The position numbers and the translations under genes are program-made. The notes beneath the pieces were generated by a model. That model did no database searches and had not been told where the DNA came from. It worked only from the letters and a program-made list of their open reading frames with translations. From contig CABRNM010000010.1 of NCBI GenBank assembly GCA_902472315.1, positions 1 to 53,769 on the forward strand: 53,769 nt of DNA. The letters run 5' to 3'. Source of the stretch: an uncultured Collinsella sp. (lineage in GTDB: Bacteria > Actinomycetota > Coriobacteriia > Coriobacteriales > Coriobacteriaceae). Within the stretch, counting starts at the first letter, position 1. Every line of letters begins with the position of its first letter. Of the stretch, positions 1-7,212 are shown piece by piece.

Positions 1-39
1 AGATCTACACTCTTTCCCTACACGACGCTCTTCCGATCT
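1..39. other. Illumina sequencing adapter left on contig end
   Basis: The first 39 bases match the Illumina TruSeq universal adapter, ending in GCTCTTCCGATCT at 27-39. They are not genomic. Genomic sequence starts at about position 40. The match is from memory of the adapter but is full length. Confidence 0.97.
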
Positions 40-676
40 ACTGGATCTCGTTGGAGCTCGAGACGGTGAAGTCGGTGTAGTCCAGGCCCAGCTTGTCGAG
101 CTCCTTCTTGGCGGCCTTGATCTGGACGTCGGAGTTGGACTCGGCGGTGCAGTAGAGCAGGCCGACCTTTTTAACGTCGGGCAGGACCTTCTGCATCATC
201 TCGAGCTGCTCGGCGACCGGGGTGAGGTCGGAGGCGCCAGTGACGTTGGTGCCGGGCTTTTCGTTGTCCTGGACCAGGCCCGAGGCGGCGTAGTCGGTGA
301 TGGCGCAACCCACGATGGGGATATCGGCGGTGGCGCCGGCGGCGGCCTGCGCGGCGGGCGTAGCGATGGCGTAGATCAGGTCGACGCCATCGCCCACGAA
401 CTTGTCGGCGATGGACTTACACGTGGACTGGTCATTCTGGGCGTTCTTCTGGTCGATTTTGACCTTAAGGCCGCTCTTCTTGATGGCCTTGACGAAGCCG
501 TCGTTGGCGGCGTCGAGTGCGGAGTGCTCGGTGAGCTGCAGAACGCCGATGGTGTAGTCGGAACCGGCGGCAGCAGAGCCGGAACCAGAGTTGCCGCCGC
601 ATCCGGCGAGCGGAGCGAGCGCGAGCAGGCCAGCAGAGACCAGAAGGCTCCTGCGGCTGATGGTGATGTCCTTCAT
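38..676 (-). CDS. ABC transporter substrate-binding lipoprotein (TrpX/PF04392-like), truncated by contig end
   Basis: This is the extracytoplasmic binding component of an ABC importer. The start chosen at 676 (MKDITISRRSLL) has a GGGGGT ribosome binding site about 6 bases upstream. The N-terminus has an RR-containing basic region, a hydrophobic stretch and the lipobox LAGC, so the mature protein should be a lipid-anchored lipoprotein. The body (YTIGVLQLTEHSALDAANDG) resembles the PF04392 substrate-binding family, whose members are usually about 320-330 residues; only about 212 are present. The stop codon at 38-40 is formed by the adapter junction and is false. The cognate permease and ATPase genes would be expected beyond the left end. 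The substrate cannot be read from sequence. Confidence 0.85.
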   Translation of the reverse strand: MKDITISRRSLLVSAGLLALAPLAGCGGNSGSGSAAAGSDYTIGVLQLTEHSALDAANDGFVKAIKKSGLKVKIDQKNAQNDQSTCKSIADKFVGDGVDLIYAIATPAAQAAAGATADIPIVGCAITDYAASGLVQDNEKPGTNVTGASDLTPVAEQLEMMQKVLPDVKKVGLLYCTAESNSDVQIKAAKKELDKLGLDYTDFTVSSSNEIQ

Positions 677-739
677 ATCGTTACCCCCAGTATAGAAATG
701 GCTGGAAACACTGCACTCAAACAAAGTGCAAGTGGAACT

Positions 740-767
740 ATAGTAGCGCGGATGTCCATTTTTACAA
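740..767 (-). promoter_or_regulatory. Candidate promoter of the ABC binding-protein gene
   Basis: On the minus strand TTGTAA (762-767) and TACTAT (740-745) are separated by 16 bases, a reasonable housekeeping-sigma promoter 60-90 bases upstream of the start at 676. Confidence 0.5.
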
Positions 768-836
768 TAACCTGGCGGGTTTTTTAATACAGAACCGGAT
801 GGGCGGTACGGGTAGTCGAATGGACGGCGGAGGTTC

Positions 837-1619
837 TTATGCGGCGGAGGCGTCGTCCTCCTCCAGGGCGGCGAAGAGCTTCTTGCCGTCGAGGAGACGC
901 GTGGTGACGTTTCTCATGCGCCCGATCTCTACGGTACGCAGCGTGTCATCGGCGCCTCGGGCGTCATAGACCGTTCCCAGCAAATACGAGATGCCGTCTC
1001 GTTGCTTGATGGCAAAGGGGCGGAGTGTCATCCGTGCTACTTCGGTTTCGCCACGTGTCGTGACGCTCGAAATATCAAAACTCACCGTGGTTCCGTGGTC
1101 GATGGCCTGCTCGATGAGCTCGCAGGTGTCGATGCGCTTGACGGGCGTGCGCGTGGCCTTGGTGGATTTGCCACCGGCGCTTGGAGCGGGCTCGGGCGCA
1201 TCGAGGTAGCCGCGAACGTCGGCACTCGCCATGGCGACCAAGTGCTGCGCCATGCTTTTTCGAATGGCGATGGGCGTAGAGCGGTTACGCATGACCATGC
1301 CGTGGAGCCGGATGATCTCTTCGTCGGTGAGCGGACGGGTCAAGAGCCGATACCCCACGCCGCGTTTGTACTCAATTTCGTATCCGGCATGGCGAAGTGC
1401 GGAGATGGCGGTGTAGATGCTGCGCCGCGCCGCCGAGATGGGCATGCGGGCGGGGTCGTCGGGATGGGCGAGGCGCTGGATCAACTCATCGGAAAGCATG
1501 GCCTTGTCCTCGCCGGTGTTCTCGCTTAATAGCTGCAAGATGCGAACGGCGCGATAGGCTGCCATCGAGGCGGCGCCTCTCGTTGTGGTGTCGTAGGTTT
1601 CAACAGCGGCTTCGGTCAT
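837..1619 (-). CDS. HTH/WYL-domain transcriptional regulator
   Basis: A cytoplasmic DNA-binding regulator of about 260 residues. The N-terminal 100 residues look like a winged helix (AARRSIYTAISALRHAGYEI, then the wing KRGVGYRL). The C-terminal part (FDISSVTTRGETEVARMTLRPFA... ISYLLGTV ... RTVEIGRMRNV) has the spacing of a WYL ligand-sensing domain. The middle 150-165 is a low-complexity linker (PAPSAGGKSTKATRTPVKR). The ATG at 1619 is preferred over the upstream GTG at 1628 because the AAAGGA site is then 10 bases away rather than 1. The regulon is unknown; the divergent or adjacent genes give no clear target. Confidence 0.75.
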   Translation of the reverse strand: MTEAAVETYDTTTRGAASMAAYRAVRILQLLSENTGEDKAMLSDELIQRLAHPDDPARMPISAARRSIYTAISALRHAGYEIEYKRGVGYRLLTRPLTDEEIIRLHGMVMRNRSTPIAIRKSMAQHLVAMASADVRGYLDAPEPAPSAGGKSTKATRTPVKRIDTCELIEQAIDHGTTVSFDISSVTTRGETEVARMTLRPFAIKQRDGISYLLGTVYDARGADDTLRTVEIGRMRNVTTRLLDGKKLFAALEEDDASAA

Positions 1620-1623
1620 GGTG

Positions 1624-1674
1624 CCCACGTCCTTTCCGTTTTGGGTGGCGACGGTATGGAGCCTAGGACGTGGG
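1624..1674 (-). promoter_or_regulatory. Inverted repeat overlapping the ribosome binding site of the WYL regulator
   Basis: CCCACGTCCT at 1624-1633 is exactly complementary to AGGACGTGGG at 1665-1674, with a 31-base loop. The arm next to the start overlaps the AAAGGA ribosome binding site. It could fold in the mRNA and limit translation, or serve as a regulator operator. Confidence 0.45.
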
Positions 1675-1794
1675 GCTTTCCCAGGGGCGCAGGACGCTCT
1701 GGGCGGTCGGTAGTCGTCGGCAAACGGCGGTTCGAGTTTTCAACAGCCCTGCCCAACTGACCAAAAACTTGCCAAAAGCTTGACGGATGCTGTT

Positions 1795-1830
1795 GAAAAA
1801 AGCGTCTCTCGACCGATGTCGAGAGACGCT
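1795..1830 (-). terminator. Intrinsic terminator downstream of asnS
   Basis: A perfect 13-bp stem (1801-1813 with 1818-1830) and a four-base loop are followed on the minus strand by six T residues (1795-1800). It sits 47 bases after the asnS stop. Confidence 0.92.
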
Positions 1831-1877
1831 TGTGCGATGAGCGTTGGCGTGTGGCGACGCGAGCTAACGTCCGACGA

Positions 1878-3281
1878 TTAGAAGTCGGCGTTGCCCACGG
1901 TGCGCGGGTGCGGCAGGACGTCGCGGATGTTGCCCACGCCGGTCAGATACATGACCAAGCGCTCGAAGCCCAGACCGTAGCCGGCGTGCTTGCAGGAACC
2001 GTAGCGGCGCAGGTCAAGGTAGTACTTGTACTGCTCGGGATTCATGCCCAGGTCCTTGATGCGGGCCTCGAGCAGATCCAGGCGCTCCTCGCGCTGGGAG
2101 CCGCCGATAATCTCGCCGATACCGGGAACCAGGCAGTCGGCGGCGGCGACGGTCTTGCCGTCCTCGTTCATGCGCATGTAGAACGCCTTGATCTCGGCCG
2201 GGTAGTCGGTTACGAAGGTCGGGCGCTTAAAGTGCTCCTCGGTCAGGAAACGCTCGTGCTCGGTCTGCAGGTCGATGCCCCAGCTCACGGGATAGTCAAA
2301 CTTGTGGCCGGCGGCGACGGCCTGCTCCAGGATTTCGACGGCCTCGGTATAGGTGACGCGGGCAAAGTCGGAGTTGGCGACGTGGTCCAGGCGCTCGATC
2401 AGGCCCTTGTCCACAAACTTGTTGAGCATGTTGAGCTCGTCGGGGCAGGTGGCCATAACGTCCTTAAGGACGTACTTGAGCATGGCCTCGGCGTTATCCA
2501 TGTAGTCGTTCAGATCGGCAAAGGCCATCTCGGGCTCGATCATCCAAAACTCGGCGGCATGGCGCGTGGTGTTGGAGTTTTCGGCGCGGAAGGTGGGGCC
2601 AAAGGTGTACACGTCGCCAAAGGCCATGGCAAAGTTCTCGGCATTGAGCTGACCGGACACGGTGAGGCTTGCATGCTTGCCAAAGAAGTCCTGACTCCAG
2701 TCGACCTCGCCGGACTCGGTGAGGGGCGGATTTTTGGGGTCGAGCGTGGTCACGCGGAACATCTCGCCGGCGCCTTCGCAGTCACTCGTGGTGATGATGG
2801 GGGTGTTGACGTAGACAAAACCCTGCTCCTGGAAGAAGCGGTGGATGGCGGCAGCCGCGACAGAGCGGATGCGGAACACGGCGCGGAACAGGTTGGTGCG
2901 CGGGCGCAGGTGCTGCTGGGTGCGCAGGAACTCGACGGTTGCGCGCTTCTTCTGCAGCGGGTAATCCGGGGCGCTCGTGCCCTCGACCTCGATGGAAGTG
3001 GCAGAAAGCTCGAAAGGCTGGGGTGCATCGGGGGTCAGTTTGACGGTGCCGGTGCAAATGAGTGCGGCCGAGACGTTTTGATGTGCGATCTCGTCGTAGT
3101 TGTCGAGTGCCTCGCGGTTCATGACGACCTGCAGGTCGCGGAAGCAGCTGCCGTCGTTGAGCGTAACAAAGCCAAAGTTCTTCATGTCGCGGACGGACTT
3201 GACCCAGCCGGCGACGGTGACGGTCTGGCCGCCGAGCGACTCGGCATCGGCATAGAGCTGCGCGATTTTGGTGCGGTTCAC
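1878..3281 (-). CDS. asnS: Asparaginyl-tRNA synthetase
   Basis: A class II aminoacyl-tRNA synthetase that charges tRNA-Asn with asparagine in the cytoplasm. The N-terminal OB-fold (VTVAGWVKSVRDMKNFGFVTLNDGS split across residues 20-45) is followed by the catalytic core. Visible are HLRPRTNLFRAVFRIRS, the motif 2 block FGPTFRAENSNTTRHAAEFW, GEIIGGSQREERL, and motif 3 GLGFERLVMYLTG near the C-terminus, which ends GNADF as in the E. coli enzyme. The length of 467 residues fits the family (about 466). The GTG at 3281 was chosen because GGAGG lies 4 bases upstream; an ATG at 3293 would have no ribosome binding site. An upstream-extended reading frame exists but lacks homology. Confidence 0.96.
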   Translation of the reverse strand: MNRTKIAQLYADAESLGGQTVTVAGWVKSVRDMKNFGFVTLNDGSCFRDLQVVMNREALDNYDEIAHQNVSAALICTGTVKLTPDAPQPFELSATSIEVEGTSAPDYPLQKKRATVEFLRTQQHLRPRTNLFRAVFRIRSVAAAAIHRFFQEQGFVYVNTPIITTSDCEGAGEMFRVTTLDPKNPPLTESGEVDWSQDFFGKHASLTVSGQLNAENFAMAFGDVYTFGPTFRAENSNTTRHAAEFWMIEPEMAFADLNDYMDNAEAMLKYVLKDVMATCPDELNMLNKFVDKGLIERLDHVANSDFARVTYTEAVEILEQAVAAGHKFDYPVSWGIDLQTEHERFLTEEHFKRPTFVTDYPAEIKAFYMRMNEDGKTVAAADCLVPGIGEIIGGSQREERLDLLEARIKDLGMNPEQYKYYLDLRRYGSCKHAGYGLGFERLVMYLTGVGNIRDVLPHPRTVGNADF

Positions 3282-3382
3282 GTATCCTCCCATAACGGTT
3301 GAATGATAGTTATCCATACAGTTCGATATTCTAGCAGCTCGGCTCATTTGGGCTATACAGATAAGGCATTGGCGGGATGGTT

Positions 3383-3425
3383 TTTCAAACGAAAAGCGCC
3401 CGCGGCCAAATGGTCGCGGGCGCTT
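3383..3425 (-). terminator. Terminator downstream of the EIIA(Glc) gene
   Basis: AAGCGCCCGCG at 3394-3404 pairs with CGCGGGCGCTT at 3415-3425. On the minus strand the stem is followed by a T-rich tract (TTTTCGTTTGAAAAA). Confidence 0.85.
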
Positions 3426-3462
3426 GGCGTGGTGCCTTTTGGCTGTGTGGCGCGGGACTTGG

Positions 3463-4026
3463 CTACTTGGTCTTGGCCACCAGCAGCGGGTCGCCCAGCT
3501 TGACGAGCGGGTTGCCGCCGATAAGCGTTCCAGATTCGCCGACATGGTCGATGCTCTTAAGACGATCGAGCTCGGAGACGATGACGGTCACGATGTCCTC
3601 GTGACCAGCGGCCTTAATGGCCTCGCGGTCGAAGCTGATGAGCGGCTGGCCTGCCTTGACCACATCGCCCATCTCGACAAAGCGGGCAAAACCCTTGCCG
3701 TTCATTTCCACGGTGCCCAGGCCAACATGGATGAACACGCGAAGACCGTCCTCGGTGATCATGCCAATGGAGTGGTTGGTGACAGTGGTGGCGCCGATGC
3801 GGCCGTTGGCGGGCGCATAGATGGTGCCGGTAATGGGCTCGATGCCATAGCCCTGGCCAAGCATGCCCGAGGCGATCGTCTTGTCGGGAACCTCGTCCAG
3901 GTTGATGAGCACGCCGTTGACGGGGGCATAGATGACGCCTTCGCGGGTAGCGAAGCTTGCTGCGGGCGGAACGGACGCCTCGCCGGTCGAGGTGAAGGTG
4001 GACTTAAGCGAATCGAGCAGACCCAT
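3463..4026 (-). CDS. crr: PTS glucose-type EIIA protein (Crr-like)
   Basis: A soluble phosphocarrier of the phosphoenolpyruvate sugar phosphotransferase system that passes phosphate from HPr to an EIIBC permease and can signal carbon status. The 187 residues cover one complete EIIA(Glc) domain. HVGLGTVEMNGKGF contains the phospho-accepting histidine equivalent to E. coli His90, and TNHSIGM holds the partner histidine. The repeated YAPVNG / YAPANGR motifs are typical. The start at 4026 has GGAGG five bases upstream. The gene stands alone, with no EIIBC beside it, so it probably serves permeases encoded elsewhere. Confidence 0.92.
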   Translation of the reverse strand: MGLLDSLKSTFTSTGEASVPPAASFATREGVIYAPVNGVLINLDEVPDKTIASGMLGQGYGIEPITGTIYAPANGRIGATTVTNHSIGMITEDGLRVFIHVGLGTVEMNGKGFARFVEMGDVVKAGQPLISFDREAIKAAGHEDIVTVIVSELDRLKSIDHVGESGTLIGGNPLVKLGDPLLVAKTK

Positions 4027-4073
4027 AGTTGCCTCCAACTTAAATAGGCGCATATCGCGCGTTTGGTTTGCCG

Positions 4074-4083
4074 GAAACGTTTC
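4074..4083. promoter_or_regulatory. Small palindrome upstream of the EIIA gene
   Basis: GAAACGTTTC is a perfect 10-bp palindrome 48 bases upstream of the EIIA start. The central ACGT and flanking A/T pattern resembles operators of LacI/CcpA-type regulators. This is inference only. Confidence 0.35.
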
Positions 4084-4269
4084 ACATGTGTTTCGCGGCT
4101 TGGTCAACGCTCCTATTCTACGCTGCTCAACGATACCTCTGAACTGGGATTATGTGATATATCAGTTGAAGGGAAACTAATTGCTGGAGTGTTTCTGCGC
4201 CACGGGTTCAAGTGGGGTACGCTTGAAGGCGAAAAACAAGGGCGCTTAATTTGCGCGAAGGGAGCACAT

Positions 4270-5172
4270 ATGATTGTCGAGAACCATGCGCTGTGGGGCG
4301 AGGAGCCGACCGAGGAATATCCGGCGACGTTTACGTATCTGGGCGCCGAGCCGCTCCCCGACAAGCCCAATGGCCGCCGCCCCGCGGTGATCATTTGTGG
4401 CGGGGGCGGGTTTACACATATCGCTCCGCACGAGCAGGACCCGGTGGCGTTTGCATTTTTGGACCGCGGCTACCAGGCCTTTGTGCTCAACTATGTGACG
4501 AGCGGCACGGGCGATGTGAGCTTTCCGCACCCGCAGGCAGACCTTGCCAAGATGGTCGCCACGGTTCGTGCGAATGCCGACGAGTGGCATGTCGATCCCA
4601 GGCGCGTGTGCGTCGTGGGCTTCTCGGCAGGCGGTATGATCTGCGCCTCGCTGGCAACGCAATGGAAGACTGGCCCCTTCGCGGGCCTGGCAGGGGCGCG
4701 TCCGGACGACATTCGTCCCGATGCCGTGGTGCTGGGCTATCCGCTGCTCGACCTTGCCTATGTGCGCGACATACAGACACGCGACCCGCGCATTGACTTG
4801 CGTGTGCCCAAGACGGGCGGCAAGACGGGGCGCGATCTGCTCAACGACTACCTGTCGATGGTGACGGGTGGCGAGGCAACTGACGAGCTTCTGGCCGATA
4901 TCTGCCCCACCACACATGTTTCGCGCCAGATGCCGCCGACCTTTGTGTGGGGCGTGTCCGATGACAAGACGGCGCCGATCGCGCAGGTCTACCCGTTTGC
5001 GCAGCGCATGGCCGAGGAGGGCGTCGCATGCGAGATGCACGTCTTTGACCAGGGCGGTCACGGCCTTTCGCTCGGCAACGCCAACACCGCGGTCGATAAC
5101 GAGGACAAGCAGGTGGCGGTCCGCCCTTGGATTCGCCTAGCCTTCCACTTCCTGGAGCGCCACGGGTTTTAG
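4270..5172 (+). CDS. Alpha/beta hydrolase (acetyl-esterase/xylanase-like)
   Basis: A cytoplasmic serine hydrolase of about 300 residues, probably an ester deacylase of small or carbohydrate substrates. Visible are the oxyanion-type motif ICGGGGFTHIAPHEQDPVA, the nucleophile elbow GFSAGG, an acidic residue in VWGVSDDKTAP and the histidine in GGHGLSLG, in the correct order for a catalytic triad. There is no signal peptide. The ATG at 4270 is preceded by AAGGGAG with a five-base gap; longer in-frame starts upstream overlap the divergent EIIA promoter region and lack a binding site. It is divergent from the EIIA gene, and the substrate is unknown. Confidence 0.85.
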   Translation: MIVENHALWGEEPTEEYPATFTYLGAEPLPDKPNGRRPAVIICGGGGFTHIAPHEQDPVAFAFLDRGYQAFVLNYVTSGTGDVSFPHPQADLAKMVATVRANADEWHVDPRRVCVVGFSAGGMICASLATQWKTGPFAGLAGARPDDIRPDAVVLGYPLLDLAYVRDIQTRDPRIDLRVPKTGGKTGRDLLNDYLSMVTGGEATDELLADICPTTHVSRQMPPTFVWGVSDDKTAPIAQVYPFAQRMAEEGVACEMHVFDQGGHGLSLGNANTAVDNEDKQVAVRPWIRLAFHFLERHGF

Positions 5173-5199
5173 TTACGGCGTTTTACCAAACGCCGTAAC
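5172..5199 (+). terminator. Hairpin after the hydrolase gene
   Basis: GTTACGGCGTTT (5172-5183) and AAACGCCGTAAC (5188-5199) form a perfect 12-bp stem that begins inside the stop codon. There is no strong T tract after it, so termination may be weak. Confidence 0.6.
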
Positions 5200-5212
5200 C
5201 ACTTGACGCTGC

Positions 5213-5311
5213 AAGCCCGCCAGGGCGGCAATCTGCCTTTCAACTTCGGCGGCATGACCAGAAGGTCAATGCCGCCTCGTTTCAAGGCACCTTGCTCGCT
5301 CTGACGGGCTT
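5213..5311. repeat. Imperfect 99-bp inverted repeat between convergent genes
   Basis: The left half (from AAGCCCGCCAGGGCGG) and the reverse complement of the right half (AAGCCCGTCAGAGCGAGC) align at roughly 80% over about 48 positions, closing on a GGCGGCATGACC stem with an AGAA loop. It fills most of the 246-base gap between a + gene and a - gene. After it, 5335-5380 carries a TTGGGGACGGAGG stretch like other REP-like sequences in this window. Confidence 0.6.
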
Positions 5312-5418
5312 TCGCTGTCGTTGCCAAAAGAATGATCCCTTGGGGACGGAGGAAAACGGATCAGTTTGGGCGGTGCTGGCGCCAAGGTTTAAGACCGACG
5401 TTGTCCCTTGTTGCTTCC

Positions 5419-6069
5419 CTACCAGACGGTGAACTGGGCGTTTTCTGTGTTCCAATGGACATCGCGAACGTAGTCGCGCACGCCCGTCGCATCTCGTGCT
5501 TCGAACAACTCAAGAATATGGGCATGTTCGTTGTTGGCTTTATTGAGCAGTTTGCACGCCGTCTCCTGGTCGACAGTCTCGTAATCGCGCTTGATAAAGC
5601 AGCGCTCGAGCTGCGAGATCATATCGCGCAGACGATCGTTGCCGCAGCGGTTGAAGTACGTCAGATGAAAGTCTCGCTGAATGTCGTCGTACTTTCGGAT
5701 GAGACCGCCTTGGATCGCGAGGTCCATAGAGCCGACGAGAAATTTCAGCTGCGTAATGTCATCGTCGGTTAGGTTCGGACAGGAGAGATATGCGGCCTGC
5801 CCGTCGAGCGGTCCCATAATCTCAAAGACTTCAACGGCGTTTTGCTGATCGAACCCACGGACGCGGAATCCGCGGCGGGGGAGATTGTCCAGGTAGCCAT
5901 CGCTTGCCAGCTGGATGAGCGCTTCGCGGACCGGCGTGCGCGACACGCCCATGGCATCGCAGATCGTCTGCTCGCTCAGCCGGTCGCCGGCGGACAACTC
6001 GCCGGCGTCAATACGGCTCGAAATATAGTCGTATACGTGGTCCTTCAGGGGCCTTCTGAGCGTTTCCAT
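5419..6069 (-). CDS. GntR-family (FCD) transcriptional regulator
   Basis: A dimeric DNA-binding regulator of 216 residues. The N-terminal winged helix is clear (LSEQTICDAMGVSRTPVREA, with GYLDNLPRRGFRV as the wing). The C-terminal all-helical region (EVFEIMGPLDGQAAYLS ... DFHLTYFNRCGND ... NEHAHILELFEARD) matches an FCD ligand-binding domain, including the histidines that often bind metal. It is divergent from the dimethylargininase-family gene and permease, and a palindrome of GntR type lies in the shared upstream region. It probably controls those two genes in response to their substrate. Confidence 0.88.
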   Translation of the reverse strand: METLRRPLKDHVYDYISSRIDAGELSAGDRLSEQTICDAMGVSRTPVREALIQLASDGYLDNLPRRGFRVRGFDQQNAVEVFEIMGPLDGQAAYLSCPNLTDDDITQLKFLVGSMDLAIQGGLIRKYDDIQRDFHLTYFNRCGNDRLRDMISQLERCFIKRDYETVDQETACKLLNKANNEHAHILELFEARDATGVRDYVRDVHWNTENAQFTVW

Positions 6070-6216
6070 GAACTTATATGTTCCTTAACTGTATATTTCT
6101 AAAAATAAATACGTTTCGCTTGAATAGCTCAATTGAATTATAGAACGACCAGCTAAATCGTGCTACTTTGCGCCGATACGTAAGAATACGCTTACCGATG
6201 AATATCTACCGTTCAG

Positions 6217-6230
6217 TATTGTATACAATA
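6217..6230. promoter_or_regulatory. Candidate GntR-type operator
   Basis: TATTGTATACAATA is a perfect 14-bp palindrome whose core TTGTATACAA fits the GntR-family TNGT-N-ACNA pattern. It lies in the AT-rich divergent region between the regulator start (6069) and the hydrolase start (6327). Confidence 0.6.
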
Positions 6231-6326
6231 TACAAAACAGGAAAACCGCACTAAGATAAAGACATCGAAAGGAAGGCGGGCGCGAAGAAGTCCCGCTCTC
6301 TGCTAAGAGATCCAAGGAGGATCATC

Positions 6327-7103
6327 ATGACCAAGTTCAGCCACGTCATCATCCGCCGCCCCGGCAAGTCCCTGAGCAATGGCATCACGAGTGCCCCCGA
6401 GCTTGGCCAGCCCATCTACGAGCGCGCCATCGAGGAGCACTACGATTACGAGCATGCGCTCGAGCAGTGCGGCGTGGATGTCTCGGTGCTGCCGGCACTC
6501 GAGCAGTATCCTGACAGCTGCTTCGTCGAAGATCCGGCCGTTATCACTCGCTGCGGCGCCATCATTACCAACCCCGGCGCCGATAGCCGCAACGGCGAGA
6601 AGGACGAGATCGAGCCGGCCGTCCGTCGCTTCTTTGACGACGAGCATGTCAAGCACATCGTTTCTCCGGGCACGCTCGACGGCGGCGACGTCATGATGGT
6701 CGGCGACCATTTCTACGTCGGTCGCTCCGCTCGCACCAACGAAGAGGGCATCCGCCAGTTCTGCGAGATTCTCGAGGGCTGGGGCCTCGAGGGTTCCGAG
6801 GTTCCGCTGGAGGAGGTCCTGCACCTCAAGACGGGCGTCAACTACATCGAGGACAACAACATGCTCGTCTCCGGTGAGTTTATCGATAAACCCGACTTTG
6901 CCCAGTACAACAAGATCATCGTGCCCGAGGACGAGGCTTACGGCGCCAACTGCATCTGGGTCAACGGTACGGTCATCGTCGCCGAAGGCTATCCGACCGT
7001 GCTCAAGGCCGTGCAGGATCTGGGCTACAAGACGCTCGTCGTCGATACCTCCGAGTATCGCAAGGTCGACGGCGGCCTTTCTTGCCTGTCGCTGCGCTTC
7101 TAA
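6327..7103 (+). CDS. Dimethylarginine dimethylaminohydrolase family protein
   Basis: A cytoplasmic guanidine-modifying hydrolase of 258 residues, about the usual length for bacterial dimethylargininase. That enzyme converts N-methylated arginines to citrulline and methylamines. Visible motifs are PDSCFVEDPAVI, GTLDGGDVMMVGDHFYVGRS, HLKTGVNYIEDN (catalytic histidine) and the C-terminal DGGLSCLSLRF (catalytic cysteine). AGGAGG lies just upstream of the ATG. It is followed by an amino-acid permease and controlled, by inference, by the divergent GntR regulator. A related arginine deiminase-type activity cannot be excluded from sequence. Confidence 0.88.
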   Translation: MTKFSHVIIRRPGKSLSNGITSAPELGQPIYERAIEEHYDYEHALEQCGVDVSVLPALEQYPDSCFVEDPAVITRCGAIITNPGADSRNGEKDEIEPAVRRFFDDEHVKHIVSPGTLDGGDVMMVGDHFYVGRSARTNEEGIRQFCEILEGWGLEGSEVPLEEVLHLKTGVNYIEDNNMLVSGEFIDKPDFAQYNKIIVPEDEAYGANCIWVNGTVIVAEGYPTVLKAVQDLGYKTLVVDTSEYRKVDGGLSCLSLRF

Positions 7104-7138
7104 CGCGATAGCTGTAACAGTCTGATGATCGCTTGACC

Positions 7139-7175
7139 GATGGCCCGGCACCCGATTCGGGACGTCCGGGTCATC
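7139..7175 (+). terminator. Hairpin between hydrolase and permease genes
   Basis: GATGGCCCGG (7139-7148) pairs with CCGGGTCATC (7166-7175), followed by TTTCGTTCG. It may reduce read-through from the hydrolase into the permease, setting different expression levels. Confidence 0.55.
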
Positions 7176-7212
7176 TTTCGTTCGATCACATGATGAAGGG
7201 GGTGCGCATACA

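Noticed and set aside
1830..3302. 490-residue plus-strand frame opposite asnS
   Set aside because: Antisense shadow; it crosses the asnS terminator and lacks a ribosome binding site.
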